A stretch of DNA of 64,000 nucleotides from DRTC01 sp964521025 (GTDB lineage Bacteria; Cloacimonadota; Cloacimonadia; Cloacimonadales; TCS61), in contig CAZFPK010000002.1 of assembly GCA_964521025.1 (NCBI GenBank), forward strand, positions 62,001 through 126,000. Reading direction: 5' to 3'. Below the pieces are notes generated by a model that did not search any database, was not told where the DNA came from, and was given only the letters and a program-made list of their open reading frames with translations. Both the position numbers and the translations under genes were made by a program. Shown here piece after piece: positions 61,775-64,000 of this stretch (position 1 is the stretch's first letter; every line of letters begins with the position of its first letter).

Positions 61775-63493
61775 ATGAAAAAAATAGCGATTACAACAGG
61801 CGATCCAGCCGGGATAGGACCGGAAATTGCATCCAGAGCAGTAAGATTCCTTCCTTTAAAAAAAGACTTTATTTATATTGTATATGGAAAGATAGTACCC
61901 TTTTCAAATGGGAATAAGATCGTTAGAATTAAAGATATCGTAGAAGCGGATTTTCCGGATAGAATTTTCTGGATCGAGATCGATGATCACGGGTATGAAC
62001 TTGGAAAACCATCTAAAACAACAGGTGAGATTTCTTATCGGATCCTGGAAAAAAGTATGCAGGATCTAAAAGCAAAAAAAATAGATGCAGTCGTTACCTG
62101 CCCTGTTTCCAAAAAAGCAATCAGGGAAACACATCCGGATTTTATCGGGCATACCGAATACTTTGCAGAAAAAACCGGGACAGATGATTTTATCATGAGT
62201 TTTTGGGGACCAAATTTTAACCTTGCCCTTTTAACAACCCACATTCCAGTTTCGGATGTTGGAAATGTCCTGAACAGGGAATTTCTCATAAAAAAATTAA
62301 AATCGATCTATAATGAGACAAGAAAAATCATCATGAATCCCGAATTTGCGATTTTATCTATCAATCCTCATGCCGGGGAAAATGGTGCATTTGGATTTGA
62401 GGATGAGCTATTGAAAAAAGTGTTAATCGAACTTGCCGGAGAAAACATATTCATTGAAGGTCCTTTCCCGGCAGATTCCTTTTTTGCCAGAAATAAAAAA
62501 AAATACGATATGATCATTTCCGCTTTTCATGATCAGGGTTTGATCCCGTTTAAAATGATATCTTCCGATGAAAGTGTTAATGTTACTCTCGGACTTCCGT
62601 TTGTCAGAACTTCGGTGGATCATGGAACCGGTTTTGATATTGCCGGAAAAAACCTTGCATCTGCAAAAAGCCTGAATACTGCACTCAAATTTGCAGAAAA
62701 ACTATTATCACATAATTTTGAAAAAGAAGTGAAAAATTATTCTGTTTTTGCAGAATATTATGACCGCTATATGTCGCATGTTAATTACAAAAGGTGGGTG
62801 GACTTTATCTTAAAGCAATATAATAGAGCTTTCAAAAAAAGACCTCAAAAGATCCTGGAACTTGCTTGCGGAACTGCTAATATTGCCTGTCTTTTAGTAC
62901 AAAAAGGACTCGCTGTCGATGCTGTCGATATTTCCGGTGAGATGTTGCATATTGCGGCTCAAAAACACAATAAACCGGTACTTTATCAGGCAGATATCCT
63001 GACTGAAAAATATCCCGATAAGTATGATATGATCCTGTTATTATTCGATAGTATCAATTATTTCCTGAAAAAAAAAGAGATTTCAAAAATCCTAAAGAAC
63101 GCCTATCAATCTCTGCGAAAGCAAGGCATATTCATTTTTGATATAACCACCCTTAAAAATTGCGAAGATAATTTTGATGGTTTTGTTAATCTCGAAGATA
63201 ATGGTGATGATTATCTGATCCATCAAAGTGAATTCAATTACCGGAATTTTATCCAGACTACTAACCTGACTTTTTTTGTGAAAAAAGGGATTGTATTTTC
63301 CCGTTATGATGAAATTCATAAACAACGAATTTATCTGGTCAAAGAAATTGGAGAGATCATCAAAAAAACAAATTTTGATCTAACCGGAATTTACAGCGTC
63401 GAAGATGAAAAAAATCAACTCGAACAAAACTTAGATAATCTTGATAAAAGGTTTACCAGGATATTTTTTGTATTAGAAAGAAATGCTGTTTAA
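61775..63493 (+). CDS. PdxA-like 4-phosphohydroxy-threonine dehydrogenase fused to a class I SAM methyltransferase
   Basis: 572 residues from ATG 61775 (AAGAGAGAA upstream; an upstream TTG at 61748 lacks a ribosome binding site). Residues 1 to about 318 are PdxA: AITTGDPAGIGPEIASRA, TCPVSKKAIRETHPDFIGHTEYFAE, INPHAGENGAFGFEDE, GPFPADSFF, AFHDQGLIPFK and TSVDHGTGFDIAG, including the metal-binding His residues. Directly after PdxA's last helix comes YSVFAEYYDRYMSHVNYKRWVDFI, then the SAM-binding motif ILELACGTANIACLLVQKGLAVDAVDIS and LLLFDSINYFL, a complete methyltransferase of about 245 residues. PdxA makes 3-amino-1-hydroxyacetone phosphate for vitamin B6; the methyltransferase substrate is unknown. 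The end overlaps rnhB by 11 bases. Confidence 0.85.
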   Translation: MKKIAITTGDPAGIGPEIASRAVRFLPLKKDFIYIVYGKIVPFSNGNKIVRIKDIVEADFPDRIFWIEIDDHGYELGKPSKTTGEISYRILEKSMQDLKAKKIDAVVTCPVSKKAIRETHPDFIGHTEYFAEKTGTDDFIMSFWGPNFNLALLTTHIPVSDVGNVLNREFLIKKLKSIYNETRKIIMNPEFAILSINPHAGENGAFGFEDELLKKVLIELAGENIFIEGPFPADSFFARNKKKYDMIISAFHDQGLIPFKMISSDESVNVTLGLPFVRTSVDHGTGFDIAGKNLASAKSLNTALKFAEKLLSHNFEKEVKNYSVFAEYYDRYMSHVNYKRWVDFILKQYNRAFKKRPQKILELACGTANIACLLVQKGLAVDAVDISGEMLHIAAQKHNKPVLYQADILTEKYPDKYDMILLLFDSINYFLKKKEISKILKNAYQSLRKQGIFIFDITTLKNCEDNFDGFVNLEDNGDDYLIHQSEFNYRNFIQTTNLTFFVKKGIVFSRYDEIHKQRIYLVKEIGEIIKKTNFDLTGIYSVEDEKNQLEQNLDNLDKRFTRIFFVLERNAV

Positions 63494-64000
63494 AAACGAA
63501 TCCAAATACCGTGAAAAATACAAATTGATTGTCGGCATCGATGAAGCAGGTCGCGGTCCTTTGGCAGGTCCGGTCGTTGCTGCTGCTGTTATTTTGGATA
63601 AAAATTCTTTTATCGAGGGGTTGAATGATTCCAAAAAAATCTCCGAAAAAAAACGGGAAAAATTATTTGCTGAAATACTGGAAAAATCTCTCGATTGGAA
63701 GGTCAAAATCGTTCCCCCGCATAAAATCGATGAGATAAATATTTTACAGGCAACACTTTACGGAATGGAAAAAGCAGTAATGGGTTTGAGGATCAAACCG
63801 GATATTTGTTTGATCGACGGTAATAAAATTCCTGTCGGACTTAAAAGTTTTTCCAAAGCAATCGTCAAAGGAGATGCCAAATATGCTTCCATCGCAGCAG
63901 CGTCGATTGTAGCAAAAGTTACCCGCGACAGGATCATGAAAGAAATGCATGAAAAATACCCGGTTTATAATTTCAGGAAAAATAAAGGATATCCGACCAG
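63483..64000 (+). CDS. rnhB: Ribonuclease HII (3' end outside the window)
   Basis: Starts at ATG 63483 inside the end of the pdxA fusion gene. LIVGIDEAGRGPLAGPVVAAAVIL contains the first catalytic Asp-Glu (DEAGRG), followed by LNDSKKISEKKREKLF, CLIDGNKIP with the second Asp, and KGDAKYASIAAASIVAKVTRDRIM with the third. The frame is open to the window end (172 codons seen, about 200 expected). RNase HII removes ribonucleotides and RNA primers from DNA. Overlap with the upstream gene indicates translational coupling. Confidence 0.95.
   Translation, partial: MLFKNESKYREKYKLIVGIDEAGRGPLAGPVVAAAVILDKNSFIEGLNDSKKISEKKREKLFAEILEKSLDWKVKIVPPHKIDEINILQATLYGMEKAVMGLRIKPDICLIDGNKIPVGLKSFSKAIVKGDAKYASIAAASIVAKVTRDRIMKEMHEKYPVYNFRKNKGYPT

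Overview
The window reads as chromosome of an AT-rich, Gram-negative-type bacterium that secretes many proteins. The best guess is candidate phylum Cloacimonadota (WWE1) or a close relative in the Fibrobacterota-Chlorobiota-Bacteroidota neighbourhood. The reasons are type-A sorting domains of the N(Y/F)PNPF...YNIKGQ...SGIYxYRL kind on several exported proteins, a second C-terminal module ending FYYVxAVN, gingipain-like C25 and streptopain-like C10 peptidases, and TPR-rich regulators. The assignment is an inference; no rRNA or tRNA gene was seen.

Layout. 1-2.8 kb: a TPR-GAF-PAS sensor histidine kinase cut by an in-frame TAG just before its phospho-acceptor helix. 3.0-6.1 kb (minus): a translation operon rpsP-khpA-rimM-trmD-SPOUT methylase-rplS. 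6.1-7.15 kb: a non-coding tract of perfect short hairpins. 7.15-8.3 kb: a serine-palmitoyltransferase-like enzyme. 8.5-20 kb (plus): two paralogous C10 peptidases and two beta-helix proteins, all with sorting domains, separated by inverted-repeat elements that start at the stop codons. 20-21.5 kb: debris of a third beta-helix gene and an IS21-type istA. 21.5-23.5 kb: a condensation-fold acyltransferase with a DUF6320-like membrane partner.

23.9-43.6 kb (minus) is a secretome block in three transcription units. (i) 33.9 to 23.9 kb: an unknown exported protein, two C25 peptidases and a glycosidase/esterase split by TGA. (ii) A subtilase at 36.7-34.3 kb. (iii) 43.6 to 37.5 kb: a tail-fibre-like protein, a C10 peptidase and a small exported protein. 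Each unit starts with a sigma-54-type promoter (GG-N10-GC inside a shared motif TGGYATAWYAAATGC). Two of the three also carry a pair of 17-bp dyads, TGK-N2-CA-N3-TG-N2-ACA, spaced exactly 30 bp apart and centred 140-173 bp upstream of the -12 GC. Immediately beyond them, at 44-48.7 kb, lie two paralogous TPR/AAA+/Fis-HTH sigma-54 activators without receiver domains. My main proposal is that these activators, or close relatives, switch on the exported protease and adhesin units through those enhancers.

48.8-64 kb: a frameshifted AAA ATPase, a small beta-helix protein, a 2534-residue GH57-like enzyme with a ladder of CBM20-like modules, an IR-bounded element, a cNMP/FHA signalling protein, a MEMO-family protein, a PdxA-methyltransferase fusion and the start of rnhB.

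At least five genes are broken by point stops, indels or deletions. Short palindromes with 3-nt loops sit in many of the gaps, which suggests an actively eroding and rearranging accessory region.
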